DNA of 64,000 nucleotides, from contig JAGAAI010000085.1 of assembly GCA_017615325.1 (NCBI GenBank), positions 16,769 to 80,768 of the forward strand, read 5' to 3'. The notes below the pieces were generated by a model, which saw nothing but the letters and a program-made list of their open reading frames with translations, searched no databases and was not told the origin of the DNA. The position numbers were made by a program, and so were the translations under genes. This document shows positions 1-8,058 of the stretch, in pieces; position 1 is the stretch's first letter, and the number at the start of each line of letters is the position of its first letter. The stretch is from Clostridiales bacterium. GTDB lineage: Bacteria > Bacillota > Clostridia > Saccharofermentanales > Saccharofermentanaceae.

Positions 1-249
1 AGGTGCCTTCTGAGCCTCATCGATCAAGATCGGAGGATTGTATAATTGAAAAAAAAGACCAGGATCGCTCTTTGCCAGTTCACGATCTCTTGAATTATCC
101 AGATTGACATAAGTCCTTTTCTCACTATCAGCCAACTTTTTAAGCATAGTGGATTTACCGACCTGCCTGGCTCCCGTGACCATAACTGCTTTGAAAACAG
201 AATTCATAGCCAAAAACTTTCTTTCTAGTTCTCTTTCGATATATTCCAT
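1..249 (-). CDS. AAA family ATPase (AAA_14/DUF4143 type), N-terminal part
   Basis: The gene starts at ATG 249-247 and runs off the left edge, so only 83 residues are visible. A P-loop (GARQVGKST, residues about 26-34) follows a short helical N-terminus. A Walker B-like ILIDEAQKAP lies at the window edge, preceded by a YVNLDNSRDRELAKSDP stretch. This order (GARQVGKST, then LDN, DP, PPILIDEAQ) is typical of bacterial AAA_14 ATPases, which usually carry a C-terminal DUF4143 nuclease-like domain. That part is outside the window. The cellular role of the family is poorly known. A GAGGA ribosome site sits seven bases before the start, and the promoter lies between two palindromes. Confidence 0.85.
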   Translation of the reverse strand, partial: MEYIERELERKFLAMNSVFKAVMVTGARQVGKSTMLKKLADSEKRTYVNLDNSRDRELAKSDPGLFFQLYNPPILIDEAQKAP

Positions 250-263
250 AAAGTATTCCTCTA

Positions 264-360
264 AGTTCAATTTAAAGTCGGTTTTAATTTAAACTAATTA
301 TATCATTTTCAACAAAAACTTCAAGTTTATTTTAAAGCGAACTTTAAATCAAACTTGAAA
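264..360 (-). promoter_or_regulatory. Promoter flanked by two palindromic operator-like sites for the AAA ATPase gene
   Basis: On the minus strand, TATAAT (302-297) has TTGAAG 16 bases upstream (324-319). The upstream palindrome (320-359) has 18-base arms matching at 16 positions around a CGAA centre, and it covers the -35 box. A second, weaker palindrome (264-295) covers the expected transcription start. Both contain TTTAAAG/CTTTAAA-like half-sites. Placing palindromes over -35 and +1 is the usual layout of a repressed promoter. The repressor is not identified. Confidence 0.55.
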
Positions 361-466
361 TGAACTCTGTCCGAAAAGATTTTCCCTTATGACTGTTATC
401 CATGAACATAGTGGATCTACTCAAGATCCGCCGGAGAAGAGATAATAATAGGATTATCAATCACTA

Positions 467-498
467 AAGGCTTCCCCATATAGTGGGGAAGCCTTTTT
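467..498 (-). terminator. Intrinsic terminator after the vWA lipoprotein gene
   Basis: An 11-bp perfect stem (467-477 with 485-495) has a 7-base loop. The minus-strand tail is TTTAGTGATT; the plus-strand tail is TTTTTG, so it could work on both strands. It lies about 40 bases after the stop of the vWA gene. Confidence 0.7.
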
Positions 499-536
499 GT
501 TATCTCTTTTTTGGTAAAGGTTTTCCTCGCGGGAAG

Positions 537-2168
537 TTACCAGTTAGTCCCATATTGGTTAGTTTCGAGCACTTTAATGAGATCCAGGAAGTCTGCTCTG
601 TACTTGTTGTTGCTTATTCCGTTTCTTGCAAGATCCATGGCAGAACTAAATGTGGCATTGCCCTTGTATTCGCTGTTCCTTAATACCATCGATGCTTCGA
701 TTACACCACAGATGAAACTGAAATCTTCACGGTTGCTTATTCCATTATCAACGAGAGGATATTCAATGAGGGAGCTCGTATCTGAATCGGGAGCCTTATA
801 TCTTACTGATACCGTGCAGAGCTCGCCTGACTTGGACTTGTCGCTGAGGTTAAGATCCTGATACTTAAGTCCCTTGTCAGATCCTGATCCTGAATTGACG
901 GGAACGATCTCATAGCATACGGTTACCTGTGCGCCTGCGCCGATCTCACCGCCGTCCTTGCTGTCGTCCGAGAAGTCTCTTGCGGACATCTGTCTGTTCT
1001 CGTAGCCGATCTGTCTGTATGATTCGACTTCGGCTGGATTGAATTCAAGCTGGAACTTAACGTCCTTGGCTACTGTGACCGTGGTCTGCTTCAATTTCTC
1101 ACAGAGGACTCTCTCTGCTTCTTCTATCGAATCGATGTAGAAGTAGTTTCCGTTACCTGCATCGGCGATGGATTCCATATTTGCATCGCTGTAATTGCCC
1201 TGACCGTATCCCAATACGGTAAGGAAGACACCGGATTCCTTCTTTTCTTTGATAAGATCAGTAAGTCCGCTCTGGCTGGTGATTCCGAGGTTCATGTCAC
1301 CGTCGGATGCGATGATGACGCGGTTGTTGCCGTCTTCGATAAAGTTTCTTTCTGCACAGTCATATGCTGCATTGATACCGCCTGAACCGTTCGTTCCGCC
1401 CCAGGGTTCGATAGAATCAAGGACCCTTACGATCTCATCGTAGTTGTTGGATCCTGTCAGCAGTGTCTCGGAACTTCCGGAATAGGTTACGATGGATACT
1501 CTGTCCTTGGGGCCTAATGTTCCTGCCAGGAGCTTGAAACTCTTCTTTACGAGGTCAAGCTTATCGGTGCTTTCCATGGATCCGGACGAATCGATCAGGA
1601 ATACGAAGTTGCTGCCTCTGTAGGGAACATTGATCTCGGAATTTGCCTGCATCGTGAGAACGAGGAGCTTGTTGTTTTCGTTCCAGGGGCAGCTACCTAC
1701 TGAATACTGAACGCTGAACACCTTATCAGTATCATTGACTTTATAATCGAAATAGTTGACCATCTCTTCAGTCCTTATCGCTGATGCGACATTATCAAGA
1801 TCCCAGCCGTTCCTTATAAGTCTTCTCAGGTTACAGTAGGAAGCTGTATCAACGTCAGCCGCGAAAGTCGAAAGAGGAGAACTTGCAACATCCACAAAGC
1901 CGTTTTCTTTGATGGTGTTGTACTCTTCCGTGTTGAATTCCTGGTAAGGCTCAGTGTAGCCCATCTCTGTCTCATAACAGGCATCTTCGGATGCCCCGGA
2001 ATAATATTCGCCCGCTGTAGTTGTGCATTCAGCAGTGTATTCTGCGGCTGTGGTCGAGTAAGTCTCACGGTATTCATTTGTCGTACTCGTGGGACTATAA
2101 CTTGAACATGCAGTTCCGCTTACGGCGATCAGTCCTGCCAGTAATAATGTAATAGCTTTCCTTTTCAT
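537..2168 (-). CDS. von Willebrand factor type A domain lipoprotein (YfbK-like)
   Basis: 543-residue predicted surface lipoprotein of unknown function. The signal peptide ends in a lipobox with Cys21 (SGTAC). A Ser/Thr/Tyr/Glu-rich linker follows to about residue 85, then the YfbK-type N-terminal region (PLSTFAADVDTASY), the vWA domain with an intact MIDAS motif DSSGSM at residues 193-198 and the later TNGSGG and ASDGDMN elements, and a C-terminal DUF3520-like region. vWA domains bind ligands through a divalent metal. I chose ATG 2168 because GGAGG lies eight bases upstream; the longer reading frame to 2243 has no ribosome site and would bury the signal peptide. It is a single gene followed by a terminator. 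Confidence 0.85.
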   Translation of the reverse strand: MKRKAITLLLAGLIAVSGTACSSYSPTSTTNEYRETYSTTAAEYTAECTTTAGEYYSGASEDACYETEMGYTEPYQEFNTEEYNTIKENGFVDVASSPLSTFAADVDTASYCNLRRLIRNGWDLDNVASAIRTEEMVNYFDYKVNDTDKVFSVQYSVGSCPWNENNKLLVLTMQANSEINVPYRGSNFVFLIDSSGSMESTDKLDLVKKSFKLLAGTLGPKDRVSIVTYSGSSETLLTGSNNYDEIVRVLDSIEPWGGTNGSGGINAAYDCAERNFIEDGNNRVIIASDGDMNLGITSQSGLTDLIKEKKESGVFLTVLGYGQGNYSDANMESIADAGNGNYFYIDSIEEAERVLCEKLKQTTVTVAKDVKFQLEFNPAEVESYRQIGYENRQMSARDFSDDSKDGGEIGAGAQVTVCYEIVPVNSGSGSDKGLKYQDLNLSDKSKSGELCTVSVRYKAPDSDTSSLIEYPLVDNGISNREDFSFICGVIEASMVLRNSEYKGNATFSSAMDLARNGISNNKYRADFLDLIKVLETNQYGTNW

Positions 2169-2299
2169 GGTCATATCCTCCATTTGGTTGTTTTCTTGGT
2201 CTTGCTTCGCTTTTTGTATCTTGCGATCAGCCTTTATACCCATATAGACAACAAAAGAAAGCGGATATGACAGGGATCATGAAAAAGAATTAAAAATTG

Positions 2300-2330
2300 C
2301 AAAAAAAGACTGCCGGCCCGGCCGGCAGTC
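2300..2330 (-). terminator. Intrinsic terminator of the ior-paaK operon
   Basis: A GC-rich palindrome (2308-2330, arms GACTGCCGGC) is followed on the minus strand by seven T. It stands just after the ACT protein gene, the last gene of the operon. Confidence 0.85.
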
Positions 2331-2353
2331 CTTTAAAACAGATTATAAAGACC

Positions 2354-2776
2354 TTACTGCAGATCTTCCATGCCGAGAGTCTTGACTCCTGCGGCGTTGA
2401 GGATCTCTTCAGTCTTGGCATTGTCGCTTGTCTTGATGGCGATAGGAGCGCCCTCTCCGTCGATAGAAAGGCCATAGATGTAGCTGATGTTGATGTCTGC
2501 TTCATGGATCATGGCTATTACTTTGGCCAGGCTCCCTACTGCATCAGGAACGACTACTGCGATGACCTCATCGATACGAGCTGCAAAGCCTGCTTCTTTC
2601 AGGATCTGCTTAGCCTTATCAGGGTCCTTCGAAAGGAGACGGAGAACTCCGAATTCCGTTGTGTCAGCAAGGCTTGCGGAGAGCAGGTCGATACCGCCCT
2701 GTGCGAGGATCTTTAATACCTCATCAAGTCTGCCTTCAGTGTTTTCCAGGAAAACTGAAATCTGCTTTACGAACAT
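2354..2776 (-). CDS. Tandem ACT domain protein
   Basis: 140 residues forming two ACT domains (about 1-68 and 69-140). The first begins VKQISVFLENTEGRLDEV and the second VVVPDAVGSLAKVIAMIHEADINISYIYG. ACT domains bind amino acids and act as allosteric sensors. Stand-alone double-ACT proteins of this length are often found next to paaK and iorAB in Clostridia and archaea, so it probably senses an aromatic amino acid or aryl acid for this pathway; that role is inferred from context. GGGAGG precedes the ATG by a normal distance. It is the last gene of the operon and lies 19 bases after paaK. Confidence 0.85.
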   Translation of the reverse strand: MFVKQISVFLENTEGRLDEVLKILAQGGIDLLSASLADTTEFGVLRLLSKDPDKAKQILKEAGFAARIDEVIAVVVPDAVGSLAKVIAMIHEADINISYIYGLSIDGEGAPIAIKTSDNAKTEEILNAAGVKTLGMEDLQ

Positions 2777-2795
2777 AGTGGTACCTCCCTAAAGA

Positions 2796-4097
2796 TTATT
2801 GATAAAGCTTACGCTTGTCTGTAACGTGCTTGCTCTTGCCGTCGAAGTGCTCAAGACCGTTGGGTTCAACGAGCTTGACCTTTGCGTTGAGGCCTATAGC
2901 CTGCTTGAGCTTTGCGTGGATCTCCTTGGAGAGCTTCTCCAAACTGGAGATCTCGTCTGTGAAAGCGTTCTCTGCGACCTCGACCTGAACTTCGAGAGTA
3001 TCGTTGTTGTCTACACGGTCGACTACGAGCATGTAGTGAGGTGTCGTTCCTTCTACTGTGAGGAGAGCTGCCTCGACCTGAGAAGGGAAGACGTTGACGC
3101 CGCGGATGATGAGCATGTCGTCGGATCTTCCTCTGAAGCGCTGGATCCTTGCCATAGTACGTCCGCATTCGCACTTATCGTATTCGATGGATGTTAAGTC
3201 CTTGGTCCTGTAACGGATGAGAGGCATACCTTCCTTGGTGAGGTTGGTGATGACGAGCTCGCCGTCGGAACCCTTGGGAAGCTGCTTCTGTGTTACGGGG
3301 TCGATGATCTCGGGGAGGAAGTGATCTTCCCAGATATGCAGACCCTTGTGATGCTCACAGTCGCATGCGACACCCGGGCCCATCATCTCTGTAAGGCCGT
3401 AGATATCGTATGCCTTGATGTGGAGCCTTTCTTCCATCTGATCGCGCATCTCGTTTGTCCAGGGCTCAGCGCCGCAGATAGCGGACTTTAATTTGATCTT
3501 ATCAACGAGACCTGCCTTCTCCAAGTCTTCTGCAACGTGCAGGAGATAGGAGGGCGTGCAGGCGATGGAAGTTACATCGCAGTCGATCATCATGTCGATC
3601 AGTTTCTGTGTGTTGCCGGTAGACATAGGGAGGACCAGTGCGCCTAAGTATTCAGCGCCGTAGTGAGCTCCTAAGCCGCCTGTGAACAGGCCGTATCCGT
3701 AACCTACCTGGATGATGTCGTCTCTCGTGATGCCTGCCATGGCAAGACATCTTGCGACGCACTCTGCCCAGATGTCGATATCGCGTCTTGTATAGACTGC
3801 GATCTTGGGCTTACCTGTCGTACCTGAGGATGCGTGAACACGGACCATCTCTGATCTGGGAACAGCAGCCAGTCCGAAGGGGTAGGTATCTCTCAGATCT
3901 GCGTAGGTCGTATAAGGAAGTTTATCCAGATCTTCGATGCCCTTGATGTCTCCGGGCTCCAGGCCCACTTCCTGCATCTTCTTGCGGTAGTACTCGACGT
4001 TGTGATAGACGCGGTTTACTACCTTGACAAGTCTTGCGCTCTGCAGCGCTTCGATCTCGTCACGCGACATGCACTCCTTTGCTTCGTTCCAGATCAT
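2796..4097 (-). CDS. paaK: Phenylacetate-CoA ligase
   Basis: 433-residue adenylate-forming enzyme joining phenylacetate or a related aryl acid to CoA with ATP. The AMP-binding signature SSGTTGKPK is at residues 90-98. YGLTEMMGPGVACDCEH and the RTKDLTSI region follow, with the C-terminal sub-domain carrying GRSDDMLIIRGVNVFPSQVE. The length matches typical anaerobic PaaK proteins (about 430). A strong GGAGG site precedes ATG 4097. Together with IorAB it could make or use arylacetyl-CoA: IorAB yields arylacetyl-CoA from arylpyruvate, and the ligase recovers ATP if it runs in reverse, as proposed for archaeal aromatic amino acid fermentation. Confidence 0.92.
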   Translation of the reverse strand: MIWNEAKECMSRDEIEALQSARLVKVVNRVYHNVEYYRKKMQEVGLEPGDIKGIEDLDKLPYTTYADLRDTYPFGLAAVPRSEMVRVHASSGTTGKPKIAVYTRRDIDIWAECVARCLAMAGITRDDIIQVGYGYGLFTGGLGAHYGAEYLGALVLPMSTGNTQKLIDMMIDCDVTSIACTPSYLLHVAEDLEKAGLVDKIKLKSAICGAEPWTNEMRDQMEERLHIKAYDIYGLTEMMGPGVACDCEHHKGLHIWEDHFLPEIIDPVTQKQLPKGSDGELVITNLTKEGMPLIRYRTKDLTSIEYDKCECGRTMARIQRFRGRSDDMLIIRGVNVFPSQVEAALLTVEGTTPHYMLVVDRVDNNDTLEVQVEVAENAFTDEISSLEKLSKEIHAKLKQAIGLNAKVKLVEPNGLEHFDGKSKHVTDKRKLYQ

Positions 4098-4124
4098 AAA
4101 TGTTGCCCTCCTTAAGCGGGGTAG

Positions 4125-4535
4125 TTATTTCTTCACGGTCTTAAAACCGTTGATGATTATCAGAGCGAGATCGCGGCCGTCCTTGTCGTATGCCTTGACC
4201 TCATAGAGGCAGATGGATCTGCCGTCTTTAACTATGTCTGCGTTGCAGGTGATCTTGCCGCCGTGCCAGGACCTTAAGAAATTCATCTGCGTCGCCTGTG
4301 TTACCGTGATCGTATCTGATTCAAGATCACAGTTCTCTGCGACTGCGAAAGCGAAATCCGCCATCGTGTAATAGACTGCGCCCATCAGACCGCCGACTGC
4401 ATTAAGATGCCTTCCGTCGGGTTCGAGGGATACTGTGCTGTGTCCTTTCTCGGCTTTTTCTATTACAATTCCTGTAGCTTCCGTGGCGTATTTATCGCCT
4501 TCGAAAAACTTTCTTACCGCTTCAAGATCAACCAT
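4125..4535 (-). CDS. PaaI-like hotdog-fold thioesterase
   Basis: 136 residues with the PaaI/4HBT pattern: HLNAVGGLMGAVYYTMADFAFAVA in the first half (helix containing the usual catalytic Asp region) and a C-terminal strand pair SICLYEVKAYDKDGRDLALI. The family hydrolyses acyl- or aryl-CoA thioesters, for example hydroxyphenylacetyl-CoA, in the cytoplasm. Its ATG overlaps the iorB stop by eight bases (ATGGTTGA), which implies translational coupling. The position between iorB and paaK supports an arylacetyl-CoA substrate, but the true substrate is not shown by the sequence. Confidence 0.85.
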   Translation of the reverse strand: MVDLEAVRKFFEGDKYATEATGIVIEKAEKGHSTVSLEPDGRHLNAVGGLMGAVYYTMADFAFAVAENCDLESDTITVTQATQMNFLRSWHGGKITCNADIVKDGRSICLYEVKAYDKDGRDLALIIINGFKTVKK

Positions 4536-5106
4536 TGGCAGAAAGTCCCATCTCGAAAGCTTTCATGTTGAGCTCAAGGAACTTGGCGGGAACAGAAGCC
4601 TCAACAGCCTTGACCCACTCTTCCTTGCTGATCTCAGAGATGTACTTGGAGAAGACACCCATGAGCACGATGTTCGTAGCCTTGGATGAACCTGCCTGTT
4701 CAGCGAGAGCAAGAGCGTCGATCGCATCTACCTTGGCGCCGGCTTCTTCCATCTTGGAGATGAGTTCCGTGGGATATTCAGCCGTGCCTGCAATAACGGG
4801 CATCGGATCGATCTGCTGGGAGTTTGTTACGATCTGTCCGCCGGGCTTTAAGAATTCTACATATCTTGCAGCTTCGAGCAGCTCGAAGGATATGATGTAG
4901 TCAGCTTCACCCTTGTCGATGATGGGGGAGTTGACCTTGTCGCCGAACTTAACATAAGTTACAACGCTTCCGCCTCTCTGGCTCATGCCGTGGACCTCGG
5001 ATACCTTTACGTCGTAGCCCTTGTCCATTGCAGCTCTGCCCAACAACTTACTTGCGAGGAGGGAACCCTGTCCGCCCACACCTACTATCATTATGCTTGT
5101 TACCAT
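4528..5106 (-). CDS. iorB: Indolepyruvate ferredoxin oxidoreductase, beta subunit
   Basis: 192-residue subunit starting MVTSIMIVGVGGQGSLLASK. The GVGGQG motif and MSQRGGSVVTYVKFGD are typical of the gamma-type domain of 2-oxoacid:ferredoxin oxidoreductases. With IorA it oxidatively decarboxylates aryl-pyruvates (from Trp, Phe, Tyr) to arylacetyl-CoA and reduces ferredoxin. I chose ATG 5106 over the upstream in-frame start at 5181 because GGGGAGG stands just before it and family members begin here. The start lies inside the last codons of iorA (7-base overlap), a sign of coupled translation. Confidence 0.95.
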   Translation of the reverse strand: MVTSIMIVGVGGQGSLLASKLLGRAAMDKGYDVKVSEVHGMSQRGGSVVTYVKFGDKVNSPIIDKGEADYIISFELLEAARYVEFLKPGGQIVTNSQQIDPMPVIAGTAEYPTELISKMEEAGAKVDAIDALALAEQAGSSKATNIVLMGVFSKYISEISKEEWVKAVEASVPAKFLELNMKAFEMGLSANG

Positions 5107-6854
5107 GTTACTGCCTCCCCGTTCAAAGTCTCGAAAGCGTTGAACTTGCAGAGCTCGCTGCAGACTTTGCAGCCGAAGCACTGCGTTGTGTCAACGTGTG
5201 CGTGTCCGTCCTTAAAGGAGATAGCCGGGCACCCTAACTTCATGCAGGCCTTGCAGGACTTGCACTTGTCGGGGTTGACCTGGATGGGCTCGCCGCGCTT
5301 TACCTTCTTGAGGAGTGCGCAGGGTCTTCTGGAGATGATGACCGAAGGCTCTTCTGCAGCAAGTTCTTCCTTGACTGCGGCTTCAGCCTCTGCGAGGTTA
5401 TAAGGATCCACGACTCTTACACGGTTGATGCCCATTGCACGGACCAAGGCTTCGAGGTTGATCTTACCTGCCGGGTCGCCACGGAGGTTATAACCTGTCG
5501 TGGGATTCTGCTGGTGACCTGTCATACCCGTGATGGAGTTATCAAGGATGATGACGGTTGAATTTGTCTGGTTATATGCGATATTGGCAAGACCTGTCAT
5601 ACCGGAATGCATGAATGTGGAATCGCCGATGACAGCTACCGTGTTCTTCTCAGCTTCAGCGCCCAAAGCCGTATTGAAGCCGTGGAGGGAGCTGATGGAT
5701 GCGCCCATGCACTCTGTCGTATCGATAGCGCAGAGCGGGGGAGTTGCACCTAATGTGTAGCATCCGATGTCGCCCATGACAGTGAGCTTAAGCTTGGAAA
5801 GAACATAGAACATTCCTCTGTGAGGGCAGCCTGCGCACATTGCGGGGGGTCTGCCGGGAAGTCCTTCGATGGGCTTGCATGCGGGCTTCTCAGGGAGACC
5901 CAGCTTTGTTGCGATAAGGCCCTGGGAAAACTCGTCGATAAGAGGGAAGATGTCCTTGCCGGTAACATCAAGGCCTAAAGTCTTGCAGTGGGTCTCGATG
6001 ATGGGATCAAGCTCTTCTACTACTACGAGCTTATCTACCTTAGCTGCGAAGTCCTTGATCTTCTTGACGGGAAGAGGATTGATAAGACCGATCTTAAGAA
6101 CGGGGTGCTTATCTCCGAAAACTTCCTTAACGTACTGATATGAAGTGGAAGAAGTGATGATACCCATTGATGTATCGGAACCATCTTCAACGCGGTTAAG
6201 GTCAGATTCCTCTGCCAGAGCGATGAGCTTCTGGGTTCTTTCCTCAACGATGGGGTGACGTCTCTTGGCATTTGCAGGGACCATAACGTACTTGCCTGCA
6301 TCCTTGACGTAAGGCTTGACGGCTACTTCAGCTCTTTCTCCTGTCTCAACAACAGACTGGGAGTGAGCGACTCTCGTGCACATCTTGATGAGGACGGGTG
6401 TATCGTACTGCTCGGAAATATCGTAGGCGGCGATAACGAAGTCCTTGGCTTCCTGGGAATCAGCGGGCTCCAGCATAGGCATCTTGGCTGCGATCGCATA
6501 GTGCCTTGAATCCTGCTCATTCTGAGAGGAGTGCATTCCGGGGTCGTCTGCGACCAGGATTACCATTCCGGCATTGACACCGGTATAGCTCATGGTAAAG
6601 AGGGGGTCAGCTGCGACGTTGAGTCCGACGTGCTTCATAGCGCAGTAGGATCTCTTGCCGGCTCTGGAGGCACCGAAAGCAGTTTCCATAGCGACCTTCT
6701 CGTTGGGTGCCCATTCACAATAGATCTCTTCGTACTTGGCTGCTTCTTCAGTTGTCTCAGTACTGGGAGTGCCGGGGTACGAACTTGCGACCGCAACGCC
6801 TGCCTCATAAAGGCCTCTGGCGATCGCCTTGTTTCCAAGCATTAATTCTTTCAT
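5100..6854 (-). CDS. iorA: Indolepyruvate ferredoxin oxidoreductase, alpha subunit
   Basis: 584-residue catalytic subunit. The N-terminal pyrimidine domain (MLGNKAIARGLYEAGVAVASSYPGTPSTE) is followed by a transketolase-C-like part. The TPP-binding domain has GDIGCYTLG and GDSTFMHSGMTGLANIAYN. A C-terminal ferredoxin domain in the last 60 residues has two cysteine clusters, CKSCKACMKLGCP and CFGCKVCSELCK, for two [4Fe-4S] centres. The reaction is aryl-pyruvate + CoA + oxidised ferredoxin to arylacetyl-CoA + CO2 + reduced ferredoxin, in the cytoplasm and oxygen-sensitive. It is the first gene of the five-gene operon, with GGAG before the ATG. The length fits the family. Confidence 0.96.
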   Translation of the reverse strand: MKELMLGNKAIARGLYEAGVAVASSYPGTPSTETTEEAAKYEEIYCEWAPNEKVAMETAFGASRAGKRSYCAMKHVGLNVAADPLFTMSYTGVNAGMVILVADDPGMHSSQNEQDSRHYAIAAKMPMLEPADSQEAKDFVIAAYDISEQYDTPVLIKMCTRVAHSQSVVETGERAEVAVKPYVKDAGKYVMVPANAKRRHPIVEERTQKLIALAEESDLNRVEDGSDTSMGIITSSTSYQYVKEVFGDKHPVLKIGLINPLPVKKIKDFAAKVDKLVVVEELDPIIETHCKTLGLDVTGKDIFPLIDEFSQGLIATKLGLPEKPACKPIEGLPGRPPAMCAGCPHRGMFYVLSKLKLTVMGDIGCYTLGATPPLCAIDTTECMGASISSLHGFNTALGAEAEKNTVAVIGDSTFMHSGMTGLANIAYNQTNSTVIILDNSITGMTGHQQNPTTGYNLRGDPAGKINLEALVRAMGINRVRVVDPYNLAEAEAAVKEELAAEEPSVIISRRPCALLKKVKRGEPIQVNPDKCKSCKACMKLGCPAISFKDGHAHVDTTQCFGCKVCSELCKFNAFETLNGEAVTW

Positions 6855-6937
6855 ATTTCATCTCCGTAAGATCGATCTGACTTGCCAGATCTTTGATGAT
6901 ATTTGTAACCTGAGGCTATAAACCCAGATTAAGGAAC

Positions 6938-6966
6938 ATTATAACACGATTAATTCTTATTAATAT
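6938..6966 (-). promoter_or_regulatory. Probable promoter of the iorA operon
   Basis: TATAAT on the minus strand (6943-6938) lies in an AT-rich stretch about 85 bases before the iorA start. The -35 position has no clear match to TTGACA, so the promoter may need an activator. Confidence 0.45.
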
Positions 6967-7014
6967 ATTAGAGACTTCTAATGAGGCTCGTATTCGTTAC
7001 GGGAAATGAACCAT

Positions 7015-7045
7015 TTGATACCTGATAACCGCGCTGTGATAAAAT
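7015..7045 (+). promoter_or_regulatory. Probable promoter of the acetyltransferase gene
   Basis: TTGATA (7015-7020) is followed 17-19 bases later by GATAAAAT. The -10 is enclosed by an inverted repeat, GATAACC (7024-7030) and GGTTATC (7047-7053), which could be an operator. Confidence 0.45.
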
Positions 7046-7106
7046 AGGTTATCCGGAGGGAATGGAACAGATGAGGGGTATTATCTTGTAAGAGGAGGAA
7101 AGTTCC

Positions 7107-7721
7107 ATGAATCACAAAGAAAGAATGCTTGCAAATCTTCCCTATAAGTCATGGATGGACGGTCTTAAGGAAGAAAGCATAGAGAATAAGAAAAAGATCT
7201 TCCGTTATAACAACCTGCCTCCTGATGCAGAGGAGGAAAGAGACAAGCTCATAAGGGAGATCTTGGGGAAGACCTGTGAAGGCTATCTTAATATCGAATC
7301 ACCTTTTCACTGTGACTACGGATATAACATAGAGGTCGGAACAAACTTTTTCGCAAATTATAACTTCATCGTACTGGATGTCGGCAAGGTCCGCATCGGC
7401 AACGATGTCATGCTTGGACCTAATGTTGCCATCTATACGGCAGGACATCCCATTCATCCTGAATCACGTAATTCAGGTTACGAATACGGGATCGATGTCA
7501 CGATCGGAGACAATGTCTGGATCGGAGGCAATGTCTGCATAATGCCGGGTGTTAATATAGGCAACAATGTTGTTATTGGAGCCGGAAGCGTTGTTACTAA
7601 GGACATCCCGGACAATGTGATAGCAGTCGGGAATCCCTGTAAAGTCGTAAGAGAGATAACGGAAGAAGACCGCGACTACTATTACAAGGACAGGAAATTC
7701 GATGTGGATGATTACAAGTAA
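7107..7721 (+). CDS. Maltose/galactoside O-acetyltransferase family protein
   Basis: 204-residue left-handed beta-helix acetyltransferase of the Maa/LacA type. The N-terminal Mac domain (MNHKERMLANLPYKSWMDGL...) spans about 1-60. Hexapeptide repeats follow, including HCDYGYNIEVGTNFFANYN, the catalytic-loop stretch YTAGHPIHPE with its His, and IGDNVWIGGNVCIMPGVNIG. It ends GNPCKVVREI, as usual for the family. It would move acetyl from acetyl-CoA to a sugar hydroxyl. AGAGGAGG precedes the ATG. The physiological sugar is unknown. Confidence 0.9.
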   Translation: MNHKERMLANLPYKSWMDGLKEESIENKKKIFRYNNLPPDAEEERDKLIREILGKTCEGYLNIESPFHCDYGYNIEVGTNFFANYNFIVLDVGKVRIGNDVMLGPNVAIYTAGHPIHPESRNSGYEYGIDVTIGDNVWIGGNVCIMPGVNIGNNVVIGAGSVVTKDIPDNVIAVGNPCKVVREITEEDRDYYYKDRKFDVDDYK

Positions 7722-7783
7722 AGTCCGGGATTATCTGATATATTGTGAATTATTGGAAGACCGCAAGTTAAGGAGGAAATACA

Positions 7784-8041
7784 ATGGAAAACTATTCATA
7801 TCAGACAAGAGGGACCTGCTCCCGCATAATATCTTTCGGCATCGAGGATGGTAAGCTTCACGATGTCCAGTTTTTCGGAGGGTGCCCCGGCAACCTTCTT
7901 GCGATCGGCAAGCTCATCGAAGGAAAGGATGCCAAGGAAGTTGCAGATCTTCTGAGGGGTAACGACTGCGGCGGCAGAGGCACATCATGCGCTGACCAGC
8001 TTGCCATTGCCATCGACCAGGCACTTGAAAAAGACAGCTGA
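7784..8041 (+). CDS. TSCPD domain protein (TIGR03905 family)
   Basis: 85-residue protein with conserved cysteines and glycines: TRGTCSRIISFGI, FFGGCPGNLLAIGKLIEGK and CGGRGTSCADQLA. The TGTCS/GGCPGN/GTSCADQ pattern is that of the TSCPD family, related to the C-terminal region of some vitamin B12-dependent ribonucleotide reductases. The function of the stand-alone form is not established; the four cysteines suggest a metal or redox site. AAGGAGG precedes the start. It is 17 bases from the next gene and likely co-transcribed with it. Confidence 0.85.
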   Translation: MENYSYQTRGTCSRIISFGIEDGKLHDVQFFGGCPGNLLAIGKLIEGKDAKEVADLLRGNDCGGRGTSCADQLAIAIDQALEKDS

Positions 8042-8058
8042 TCCCGGAGGTATAAAAA

